Assembly (NCBI RefSeq): GCF_004322855.1
Contig: NZ_CP036402.1
Location: 1,736,001 to 1,800,000, forward strand
Reading direction: 5' to 3'
DNA: 64,000 nt
DNA from: Egibacter rhizosphaerae
GTDB lineage: Bacteria > Actinomycetota > Nitriliruptoria > Euzebyales > Egibacteraceae
Below the pieces are notes generated by a model. The model worked only from the letters and a program-made list of their open reading frames with translations, did not search any database and had not been told where the DNA came from. Shown piece by piece: positions 49,135 through 56,666 of this stretch (the stretch's first letter is position 1; the number at the start of each line of letters is the position of its first letter). A program made the translations under genes and the position numbers.

Positions 49135-49914
49135 TCAGCTGGTGAGCACGGTGATACCGGCCTCGGCGAAAGCGTCCAGCTCCTCGCTCGTTGCGCCCGG
49201 GTCCGTGACGAGCGTCTGGACCCCCGACAGGGCCAGCGTGCGCACGAACGCCTGCTTGCCGAGCTTGTGGCTGTCGGCGACGACGACCGTGCGTCGCGCG
49301 CGGCTGGCCATCTGACGGCTCGTGGTCGCCTCGTCCTCGTCGTTCGAGGTCGCGCCGAGGACGGAATCGATGGCGTCCACGCCGATGAACACGACGTCGA
49401 GGACGACGTCGTCGAGCATCGCGCCGGCGAACGGCCCGACGAGCTCGTAGGTCTGGGAGCGCACCCGCCCTCCGACCACCACGAGCTTGAACCCGGTCCG
49501 CAGGACCAGCTCGCTCGCGATGTTGAGCGCGTTGGTGACGACCGTCGTGACGTTCGCGGCTTCACGCAGGTCGCTGCGTCCCCCGAGCGCGCGAGCCACC
49601 TCCGTGGTCGTCGTTCCCCCGTTCAGCCCGACGACCTCACCCGGCGCCACGAGGTTCGCGGCGATCCGACCGATCCGTTGCTTCTCGGCCGCTCGCCGCG
49701 CACTGCGGTAGCGCAGGGGGAGGTCGTAGGCCACGGCGGTCGCGACGATCCCTCCGTGCGTGCGCGTCGCGAGGTCCTGCTCCGCGAGCTCCTTGAAGTC
49801 CCGTCGGACGGTCGCCGGCGACACGCCGAGCCGCTCCGAGGCGGTCGCGACATCGAGGCTGCCCTCGTCGGAAAGCAGCTCCAGCAGCTTGTTCCATCGC
49901 GCGCGGCGATCCAC
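49135..49914 (-). CDS. DeoR-family transcriptional regulator
   Basis: A 259-residue DeoR/GlpR regulator. The N-terminal winged HTH reads ARWNKLLELLSDEGSLDVATASERLGVSPATVRRDFKELAEQDLATRTHGGIV, the DeoR signature. The sensor domain contains LVAPGEVVGLNGGTTTTEVARAL, FKLVVVGGRVRSQTYELVGPFA and TVVVADSHKLG, the isomerase-like phosphosugar pocket. It senses a phosphorylated sugar and controls nearby catabolic genes, possibly the HAD phosphatase and the permease. The start is GTG 49914, with AAGGAG eight bases upstream. A perfect 10-bp palindrome, GACACGTGTC (49971-49980), lies 57 bases upstream and could be its own operator. Confidence 0.92.
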   Translation of the reverse strand: MDRRARWNKLLELLSDEGSLDVATASERLGVSPATVRRDFKELAEQDLATRTHGGIVATAVAYDLPLRYRSARRAAEKQRIGRIAANLVAPGEVVGLNGGTTTTEVARALGGRSDLREAANVTTVVTNALNIASELVLRTGFKLVVVGGRVRSQTYELVGPFAGAMLDDVVLDVVFIGVDAIDSVLGATSNDEDEATTSRQMASRARRTVVVADSHKLGKQAFVRTLALSGVQTLVTDPGATSEELDAFAEAGITVLTS

Positions 49915-49970
49915 GGGTCCGGCTCCTTGGTCGCGCAGCCCTTCGGAGGCCGCTCGAACGCGGACATCCT

Positions 49971-49980
49971 GACACGTGTC
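49971..49980. promoter_or_regulatory. 10-bp palindrome upstream of the deoR-type gene
   Basis: GACACGTGTC is a perfect inverted repeat in the 79-base gap between the helicase stop and the regulator start. It may be an autoregulatory operator; short palindromes also arise by chance. Confidence 0.3.
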
Positions 49981-49993
49981 GAGCCCGTCGCCT

Positions 49994-51379
49994 CTAGCGG
50001 CGTGAGGACGACCCGGAGGGGTGGTTCGAGGCGGAAGGGCGATTCGAGGCGGCGCGCCGACTCGCCGACGAACGGCTCCCGGACGAACGCCCCCCACGGG
50101 AGCGGCTCCGCGGGCGGTTCGCCCCGTCGTTCGAGCCGTTCGACCCGTTCGAGCCGTTCGACCCGTTCGAGCCGTTCGACCCGTTCGAGCCTCGCCTGGA
50201 CGAGCCCTGTCCACCGTGCTCGACGGGGACCTCGCCGCGACGCGAGCCCCCCTCGCCGGTCAGCTCCTCGACCGCGACCGCGTCGATCCGCGGACGGATC
50301 GCCAGCTGGCGCTGCAGACCCTTGACGTCCCCGACCTTGTCGGGGGCGACGAACGTGACGACGACGCCGTCGTTACCGGCCCGACCGGTCCGCCCCGAAC
50401 GGTGCACGTAGTCCTTGTCGGTCGCGGGCGGGTCGTAGTGCACGACCACGCCGACGTCATCGACATGGATGCCCCGCGCCGCGATGTCGGTGGCCACCAA
50501 GGCCGCGACGCGACCGTTCGAGAAGTCGGCGAGCGCGCGCTCGCGTTGCCCCTGCGAACGGTTGCCGTGGATCGCCGCCGAACGCACCCCCTCGCGGTTC
50601 AGCTGCTTGGCGACGCGGTCCGCGGCGTGCTTGGTCCTGGTGAACACAATCGCCGGGGAGAGCGTGTTCACGACGTCGCGGGTGTACGCGACCCGCCCCT
50701 GCGGCTGCGCGTGCCAGAAGAAGTGGCGGACGTCGCCGGTCGACTCCGCGCTGCCGGCGAGCTCGTGGCGTGCGGGGTCCCGCTGGTAACGGCGGATCAG
50801 CACGTCCACGTCCCCGTCCAGCGTCGCGGAGAACAGCAGGGTCTGCCGGTCAGTCGCCGTCTTGTCGAGGAGGCGCTGGACCTCGGGGAGGAAGCCCATG
50901 TCGGCCATGCGATCGGCCTCGTCGATCACGACGAGATCCACCTTGGAGAGGTCGGCGTCGCCGCGGCGCACCAGATCCGCCAGTCGCCCGGGGCACGCGA
51001 TCGCGATGTCGATGCCGCGCCGCAGGCACCGCTGGTCGCGACTCAGGCTGGTGCCGCCGTAGAAGGTGGCGACCGAGCGGCCTCGCGCGTCGGCGAGGGG
51101 CCGCAGCTCGTCGGCGACCTGGCCGGCCAGCTCACGGGTCGGGACGAGCACGAGCGCTCGCGGTCGGCGCGGTGAGCCTTCGCCGACCCGCGTGGCGAGG
51201 GGGACCGAGAACGCCAGGGTCTTGCCGGAGCCCGTGGGCGCCCGGCCGGTCAGATCCTTGCCGGCCATCGCGTCGGCGATGGTCGCGGCCTGAATGGGGA
51301 ACGGGGCGGTCACGCCGCCCCGTGCCAACGTGTCGACGAGCTTCGACGGCACGCCGAGCTCGGTGAAGGTGTTCGTCAA
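49994..51379 (-). CDS. DEAD-box RNA helicase with Ser-Asn-Gly repeat tail
   Basis: A 461-residue superfamily 2 RNA helicase. The Q motif is FTELGVPSKLVDTLARGGVTAPFPIQ, Walker A APTGSGKT, the DEAD box VVIDEADRMADMGFLPEV and motif III LLFSATLD. Motifs V and VI are ALVATDIAARGIHVDDVGVVVHYDPP and HRSGRTGRAG. The C-terminal tail from about residue 385 is disordered: seven Ser-Asn-Gly triplets from 9-bp repeats, then an Arg/Ser-rich RNA-binding tail. The start is TTG 51379, with AGGAG eight bases upstream; the open frame beyond it lacks helicase homology. It would remodel RNA in ribosome assembly or decay, as CsdA/RhlE types do. Confidence 0.93.
   Translation of the reverse strand: MTNTFTELGVPSKLVDTLARGGVTAPFPIQAATIADAMAGKDLTGRAPTGSGKTLAFSVPLATRVGEGSPRRPRALVLVPTRELAGQVADELRPLADARGRSVATFYGGTSLSRDQRCLRRGIDIAIACPGRLADLVRRGDADLSKVDLVVIDEADRMADMGFLPEVQRLLDKTATDRQTLLFSATLDGDVDVLIRRYQRDPARHELAGSAESTGDVRHFFWHAQPQGRVAYTRDVVNTLSPAIVFTRTKHAADRVAKQLNREGVRSAAIHGNRSQGQRERALADFSNGRVAALVATDIAARGIHVDDVGVVVHYDPPATDKDYVHRSGRTGRAGNDGVVVTFVAPDKVGDVKGLQRQLAIRPRIDAVAVEELTGEGGSRRGEVPVEHGGQGSSRRGSNGSNGSNGSNGSNGSNGSNDGANRPRSRSRGGRSSGSRSSASRRAASNRPSASNHPSGSSSRR
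50129..50191 (-). repeat. 9-bp coding microsatellite in the helicase tail
   Basis: Seven 9-bp units alternate GTTCGAGCC and GTTCGACCC on the plus strand. On the coding strand they give consecutive Ser-Asn-Gly triplets. The unit keeps frame, so tail length could vary between strains by slippage. Confidence 0.9.
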
Positions 51380-51763
51380 GGTCTTGGCTCCTGACCGGCT
51401 GCGTTCGAGCCGGACGGTCAGTGGGCGCACGACGCGTCGCCGCGCGCATGGGCGAACACGCCCGAAGAGGTGACGGCGAGATCCCGCGATCACGTCCGGC
51501 GCCTGGCGGTCGGATGCACCGATTCGGCGGATCCGTGCGGCGCGCGTGTTCCGGGCGAGCGTGGCCGCCCGTACGGACAGTGTAGGGGCTCGAGGCCTCC
51601 GGGGCCGCGAGGCGGGCCGGACGGGACCCGCGGTCGCCGCGAGCGCAGGCCGGACGGGACCCGCGGTCGCCGCAAGCGCAGGCTCCGCGAGCCGCCGGAA
51701 CGAACCGCTCGGACGGCACGTCGAACCGCGCGACCGACACCGCCCTCGCGATCGGAGGCCCCG
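51380..51763. other. 384-bp divergent intergenic region with direct repeat
   Basis: The gap between the helicase and the DUF4349 lipoprotein gene contains no convincing gene. Its main feature is a 33-bp-period direct repeat at 51615-51682. GC-rich sequence elsewhere shows no clear -35/-10 pair. Confidence 0.5.
51615..51682. repeat. Two 35-bp direct repeats
   Basis: Copies at 51615-51649 and 51648-51682 overlap by two bases (33-bp period) and differ at one base. Both contain GGCCGGACGGGACCCGCGG and TCGCCGC. They lie about 80-150 bases upstream of the DUF4349 lipoprotein start. Confidence 0.85.
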
Positions 51764-52732
51764 ATGACCCGCCCACGGTCCCGCACCCCCGCACTGCCCG
51801 CGGCGCTCCTCGGCGCACTGGGCCTGGCCCTGCTGCTCGCAGCCTGCAGCGCAGGCGACGAGGCCGTCGAGGATGCCGCGGAGGAGGTCGACGAAGCCGA
51901 CATGGAGTCACCGGACGCCGACGAGCCGATCGAGGCCCCCGCGTCCGAGGCGGACGACGCGGCCGAGGCGGACGACGGGGCCGAGGCGGACGACGGGGTC
52001 GGCGGAGCCGCACCGGCCAGCGACCTCGACGACACAACCGCGCGGGACGGCCAGTACCTCGTGCGGGAGGGCTCGTTGGTGCTCGTGTACGACGGCTCCT
52101 TCGAGCGCACCTTCGACGAGCTTGACGATCTGGCCGAACACCTCGGCGGCGCGATCGGCGACATCGACACCGACACCGGCCCCGACGGCGCGGAGTTCGG
52201 CACCGTCGGCATCGAGGTGCCCGTCGACGCCTACGACGAACTGCTGCGCGCCGTCGCCGACCTGGGGGAGGTGGAGCGCCGCGACATTCGCACCGAGGAC
52301 GTCACCGGTGAGCACGTCGACCTCTCGAGCCGGCTGCGCCACGCGGAATCCCTGGAGGACTTCTACCTGGGGCTCTACGACGACGCCGAGGACGTCGACG
52401 AAGCGCTGGCGATCAGCCAGCAACTCGAGCAGGTGCAGGAGCGCATCGAGCGGCTGCGCGGCCAACTCGACGAGCTCGAGGACCGAGCCGCCACCTCGAC
52501 CCTGCGCGTCGAGCTCGTCCCGGCGGGCTACGACGTCGACGATCGCGAGCCCGACACCGCGGCGTTCGGCGGCTACTGGTCCGAGGCCGCCGACGGGTTC
52601 GTGCAGGTCGCCGGCACCCTGCTGGTGCTCGCCGTGGGCGCGATCCCGCTGCTGCTCGCCGGCGCCGCACTCGTCCTGGCCGGCCTCGCCGCGCGCCGGG
52701 CATGGAAGCGCACCTCCGCGCCCTCCACCTGA
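51764..52732 (+). CDS. DUF4349 lipoprotein
   Basis: A 322-residue lipoprotein. The signal peptide ALPAALLGALGLALLLAAC ends in a lipobox Cys at about residue 28. An acidic low-complexity linker of Asp, Glu and Ala runs to residue 92. The DUF4349 domain follows: REGSLVLVYDGSFERTFDELDDLAEHLGGAIG, TVGIEVPVDAYDELLRAVADLGEVERRDI, EDVTGEHVDLSSRLRHAESLEDF, then a coiled-coil helix EALAISQQLEQVQERIERLRGQLDELEDRAATSTLRVEL. A C-terminal membrane helix VQVAGTLLVLAVGAIPLLLAGAALVLAGL ends in a basic tail. So it is held at both ends of the mature chain. Family function is unknown. ATG 51764 has GGAGG five bases upstream. Confidence 0.88.
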   Translation: MTRPRSRTPALPAALLGALGLALLLAACSAGDEAVEDAAEEVDEADMESPDADEPIEAPASEADDAAEADDGAEADDGVGGAAPASDLDDTTARDGQYLVREGSLVLVYDGSFERTFDELDDLAEHLGGAIGDIDTDTGPDGAEFGTVGIEVPVDAYDELLRAVADLGEVERRDIRTEDVTGEHVDLSSRLRHAESLEDFYLGLYDDAEDVDEALAISQQLEQVQERIERLRGQLDELEDRAATSTLRVELVPAGYDVDDREPDTAAFGGYWSEAADGFVQVAGTLLVLAVGAIPLLLAGAALVLAGLAARRAWKRTSAPST

Positions 52733-52831
52733 AGCCCTGCCTGCCGGGCTTGCACGGTGCCGGAGCGGCCTGATTTCTTACAGGAATCCGTGATGCGTGT
52801 GCCGCGCAACCGTCCGCAAGGAGGGCGCACC

Positions 52832-55540
52832 GTGTTCTCGAAGTGGCGACGAACGCTTCTGACGGCCGCGCTCGGAGGTGTCGCGGTCGCCGGCGTGGCG
52901 ACCGCGGCCGTGCTCGCCGACGCCGACCACGAGGAGGCTGACGCTCCCGACGTCGCCGAGGGTTCCGCGACGGCTGAGGAGGAGCCCCCTCCGACGAAGA
53001 GCATCGGGTTCTACGTCGGCAGCGACCTCACCGATGACGGCTCGACGCTGCTCGGCGGGTTCGGCCACGAGCCCTCGAGCCACTGGCTCGAGATCATCCC
53101 GCGTCAGGAGCACCCGGCGGGCTCGACCACCCAGGTGGGGGTCACCGAGGACGCCCGGATCCCGGGTGAGCTCATCGAGATCCCCCAGGCCGAGGAGACC
53201 AACAAGTACATCTCCTCGCTCTACTCCGAGTTCGCCGGCTTTCCCCCGCCGCTGACCAACGGCGGACTCAACGACCAGGGCGTGGCCGCCCGCGACATCT
53301 GGTCGCCCTCGCGGCCCGAGATCGAGGAGATCGCCGAGGAGGAGGAGCCTCAGGAGGGCCCGCAGTACTCCGACCTCGCGCGTGCGGCCATGGAGCGGGC
53401 CTCCACTGCCGAGGAGGCCGTCGACATCGTCGGCGGGCTCATGGAGGAGCACGGCTACTCGACCTACGGCGGCAACTCGCACCTGTTCGCCGACGAGGAC
53501 GAGGGCTGGGTGTTCATCAACTACGCCCATCCCGACGGGGAGCTCTGGGCCGCCGAGCGACTCGGCTCGGACGAGGTCCGCGTCTCCTACCCGGGCTACA
53601 TCCGCGACTTTCCGGCCGACCACGAGGACGATCCGGACTTCAAGGCCTCGGACGAGCTCGTCGATTTCGCCGTCGATCAGGGCTGGTACGACCCCGCCGA
53701 GGACGGCGAGACCCTCGACCTGCTCGAGGTGTTCGGCGTGGGGCAGTTCCCCGCCGACGACGACGAGGAGGAGGACTACGTCGCCCCGACCTTCTACCAG
53801 GACGCCCGCGACCCCGAGGAACGCGAGGAGGAGGTCCGGGACCTGATCGACGAGCGGGGCGACATCAGCCTCGAGGACATGCTGGCGCTGGTCCGCGACC
53901 CGCGTTGGTCGACCGATCACGCCGGCTACGGGCAGGTCGCGCACCTGCGGCCCGACACCCACGAGGAGCTGCAGACCCTCTGGACCGCGACGACCAGCTC
54001 GGTCACCACGCCGTACGTGCCGATCCCGATCGGCGCCGAGGAGGTGCCGCCGGAGTTCCGCCAGCACCGCTACATGACCTCGGGCTCCCCCTCCGACTTC
54101 CTGAGCGACGACTACCAGGCGCAGGAGGGCACCCGGTACGGCACCCGCGAGTTCAAGCGGCTGATGTACCTGGCCTGCGAGGAGCCGGGCGAGTTCTACA
54201 CGGACGTCACCGGGGAGATCGAGGACTTCGAGCTGGACCTGCTCGCCGAGCGTGACGAGCTCGAGAGCCAGGCCCGCGAGCTGTTCGACGCTGGCGATGC
54301 CGAGGCCGCCCGCGAGCTGCTCACCGAGAACGTCGGGGAGCGGCTGCTCGAGAGCATGGACCTCGCGATGGCGCTCAGCGACGAGGTCGAGGACGACCTG
54401 CGAACGAACTGGGACATCCGCGAGCCCGAGGGCGAGGAGTTCGAGGGCGACCGCAGCGAGACGACCCCGCCGGCCAGCCAGGACATGGGCGGCCCGGGCA
54501 CCGAGATGGTCAACTGCTACGACGACGACCTGCACGCGGACTATCCGCGTACGCACGGCGCCTACACCGACGTGGCACCCGATCCGGTCGACCGCATCAG
54601 CGGGGACGACCGGATCGAGACCGCGCTCGAGCTCGCCCGCACGTTCGACGCGTCCGACGAGGTGGTGATCGGGCGCGCGGACGACTACGCGGACGCCCTC
54701 GCCGGCGGACCGCTGGCCGCGGCCGGGCAGGCCCCGCTCCTGCTGACACCGCAGGACGGCCTGCGGGAGGACGTCGCCACCGAGATCGACCGGCTCCGCG
54801 CGGACACCGCGCACGTGCTCGGTGGCGAGGCCGCGTTGAGCGAAGAGGTCGAGGGGGAGCTCGAGGACGCCGGTATCACGACCATCGAGCGCCACGAGGG
54901 TGAGAACCGGTTCGCGACGACGGCGGCGGTCGCCGACGCACTCGACACCGACGTCGACACGGTCTTCCTCGTCGAGGGCGACCATCCCGATCCCGACCGC
55001 GGGTGGCCGGACGCCGTCAGCGTCTCCACCCTCGCGGCGTACGAGCAGCAGCCGATCCTCCTCGCGCTGCAGGACCACCTGCCCGAGGGGACCGAGGCGG
55101 CGCTCGAGGCGCTCGACCCCGACGAAGTCGTCGTGGTCGGCGGCTCGGCGGCCGTCTCGGACGAGGTCGCGGCCGAGGCGGAGCGAATCGTCGGCGATCT
55201 CGATCGCCTGTCGGGCGAGAACCGCTACGAGACCTCCGCGGCGGTCGCCGATCGGGCGGCGGAGGCCGGCATCGCCGACGACCACGCCTGGGTGGCCAGC
55301 GGCCACGGCTGGGCGGACTCGTTGGCGGCGGCACCCGTCGCCGGTGCGACCACCGAGGCCGGGACGGCTCCGACCGGCAACCTGCTGCTCGTCGACGGCG
55401 GCAGCCTGGATGCCTCCCCCGCAACCCGGGGCTGGGTCGCCGACCGCTCGGAGACCCTCGACGGGCTCACTGCCGTCGGTGGCACGGCCGCCATCGACGA
55501 CGCGGTCCTCGAGGAGTTGGGCGCACTGCTCGAGGAGTAG
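52832..55540 (+). CDS. Exported C69/U34-type peptidase-like protein with three cell-wall-binding repeats
   Basis: A 902-residue exported protein. The signal peptide is RRTLLTAALGGVAVAGVATAAVLA. The peptidase C69/U34 dipeptidase fold follows: SIGFYVGSDLTDDGSTLLGGFGHEP, LIEIPQAEETNKY, LTNGGLNDQGVAARDIWS, YGGNSHLFADEDEGWVFINY and EDMLALVRDPRW. Active enzymes begin this domain with a nucleophilic Cys; here the aligned position is Ser in TKSIGF, so Cys-dependent activity is doubtful. From about residue 590, three cell-wall-binding type 2 repeats start at DRISGDDRIETA, ERHEGENRFATT and DRLSGENRYETS and should hold it on the wall. The start is GTG 52832, with AAGGAGGG six bases upstream. The protein is very acidic. 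Confidence 0.85.
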   Translation: MFSKWRRTLLTAALGGVAVAGVATAAVLADADHEEADAPDVAEGSATAEEEPPPTKSIGFYVGSDLTDDGSTLLGGFGHEPSSHWLEIIPRQEHPAGSTTQVGVTEDARIPGELIEIPQAEETNKYISSLYSEFAGFPPPLTNGGLNDQGVAARDIWSPSRPEIEEIAEEEEPQEGPQYSDLARAAMERASTAEEAVDIVGGLMEEHGYSTYGGNSHLFADEDEGWVFINYAHPDGELWAAERLGSDEVRVSYPGYIRDFPADHEDDPDFKASDELVDFAVDQGWYDPAEDGETLDLLEVFGVGQFPADDDEEEDYVAPTFYQDARDPEEREEEVRDLIDERGDISLEDMLALVRDPRWSTDHAGYGQVAHLRPDTHEELQTLWTATTSSVTTPYVPIPIGAEEVPPEFRQHRYMTSGSPSDFLSDDYQAQEGTRYGTREFKRLMYLACEEPGEFYTDVTGEIEDFELDLLAERDELESQARELFDAGDAEAARELLTENVGERLLESMDLAMALSDEVEDDLRTNWDIREPEGEEFEGDRSETTPPASQDMGGPGTEMVNCYDDDLHADYPRTHGAYTDVAPDPVDRISGDDRIETALELARTFDASDEVVIGRADDYADALAGGPLAAAGQAPLLLTPQDGLREDVATEIDRLRADTAHVLGGEAALSEEVEGELEDAGITTIERHEGENRFATTAAVADALDTDVDTVFLVEGDHPDPDRGWPDAVSVSTLAAYEQQPILLALQDHLPEGTEAALEALDPDEVVVVGGSAAVSDEVAAEAERIVGDLDRLSGENRYETSAAVADRAAEAGIADDHAWVASGHGWADSLAAAPVAGATTEAGTAPTGNLLLVDGGSLDASPATRGWVADRSETLDGLTAVGGTAAIDDAVLEELGALLEE

Positions 55541-55604
55541 TCGGTTCCCCATCCGGGGCTCGTGGCACCGGCCACGGGCCCCGGCCCGCCGGGTTCGGCG
55601 CGGC

Positions 55605-55621
55605 ACCGCTCGCCGCGAGCG
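55605..55621. terminator. Hairpin between convergent genes
   Basis: CCGCTCG and CGAGCGG form a 7-bp stem with a three-base loop, 65 bases after the peptidase-like gene stop and 31 bases past the stop of the convergent oxidoreductase gene. No U tract follows. It is a plausible but unproven bidirectional terminator. Confidence 0.4.
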
Positions 55622-55651
55622 GTCTCGAGGCCCCACGAGCCCCCGGGGCCT

Positions 55652-56638
55652 TCACTGCGCGGCAGCCACGATCCGCTCGAGCACCCGCATGTTCGCGACC
55701 CCGTCCCCGGCGGGGATCGGCACCCCGGTGCCGTCCAGAACCGCTCGGGCGAACCGCTCACCCTGGACGGTGTACGGGCTCACCCCCGCGAACTCGAACG
55801 TCTCCGGCGTCTCGAGCGCCGGCAGCCCCTTGCCCGTGGAGAGATGGACCCGCGTCGGGCGGTCGGGCGGGATGTTGAACGGGAGCTCGACGTGGATGCG
55901 TCCCTCGGTGCCGTGGATCGTCACGTACTGGTCCGGCTTCGCGCGCGTCGAGCAGGTGAGCGTGGCGACCCCGTCGTCGTCGAAGCACAACACCGCACTC
56001 GTCGTGGTGTCCACGCCGAGCGCGGGCTCGGTGATCATGGCGCCCTCCACGTCGCTCGGCTCGGCACCGAAGAGCATCCGCGCGACGTTCACCCCGTAAC
56101 AGCCGAGGTCGAGCAGAGCGCCGCCGCCGGCCTCGGCGATGTTGCGGATGTTGGCGGGGTCGTCGTTGTAGTACGAGAACCAGGTGTGCACCGCCTGCAA
56201 TGCCCCGATCCGCCCCGAGGCCACGAGGTCTCGGGCCCGCTCCCAGCTGGGGTGCAGGCGGTACATGAACGCTTCCATGAACGTGACGCCGGCCGCGTGC
56301 GCCTCGTCCACCATCCGCTGGGCGTCGGCGGAGGTCAGCGCGAGGGGCTTCTCGCAGAGCACGTGCTTGCCGGCCCGGGCGGCGGCGATCGCCCACTCAC
56401 CGTGCAGATGGTTGGGCAGCGGGATGTAGACGGCGTCGACCTCGGCGTCGGCGAGCAGGTCCGCGTACGTGCCGTGGTCTCGTGGGATCCCGAGACGGGA
56501 CGCCGCCTCGCGGGCCGTTCCCGGGTCCCGCGACGTGATCGCGACGACCTCGCAGTCGCGCGCGTGCCCAAGGGCGGGCACGACCTTCTCGGTCGCGATC
56601 CTGGCGGTCCCCATCACACCCCATCGCAGTGCGGCCAC
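55652..56638 (-). CDS. Gfo/Idh/MocA family oxidoreductase
   Basis: A 328-residue NAD(P)-dependent oxidoreductase. The N-terminal Rossmann motif is LRWGVMGTARIATEKVVPAL; AVYIPLPNHLHGEWAIAAARAGKHVLCEKPLAL contains the catalytic-site EKP lysine. FMEAFMYRLHPSWERARDLV and GGGALLDLGCYGVNVARMLFG give the C-terminal GFO_IDH_MocA domain with the conserved Asp and Tyr/His positions. It likely oxidises a sugar, inositol or sugar-derived dihydrodiol. The start is GTG 56638, with GAGGAGA four bases upstream. It follows a GH3 hexosaminidase gene on the same strand by 28 bases, so the pair may act on released (amino)sugars. Confidence 0.9.
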   Translation of the reverse strand: MAALRWGVMGTARIATEKVVPALGHARDCEVVAITSRDPGTAREAASRLGIPRDHGTYADLLADAEVDAVYIPLPNHLHGEWAIAAARAGKHVLCEKPLALTSADAQRMVDEAHAAGVTFMEAFMYRLHPSWERARDLVASGRIGALQAVHTWFSYYNDDPANIRNIAEAGGGALLDLGCYGVNVARMLFGAEPSDVEGAMITEPALGVDTTTSAVLCFDDDGVATLTCSTRAKPDQYVTIHGTEGRIHVELPFNIPPDRPTRVHLSTGKGLPALETPETFEFAGVSPYTVQGERFARAVLDGTGVPIPAGDGVANMRVLERIVAAAQ

Positions 56639-56666
56639 GGTGTCTCCTCGGTTCGCGGTGGCGTTC

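Noticed and set aside
52778-55636. A 952-codon open frame on the minus strand
   Set aside because: It lies wholly antisense to the peptidase/cell-wall-binding gene. Its protein is Val/Arg/Gly-rich with no domain, as expected for the mirror of an Asp/Glu-rich GC3 gene.
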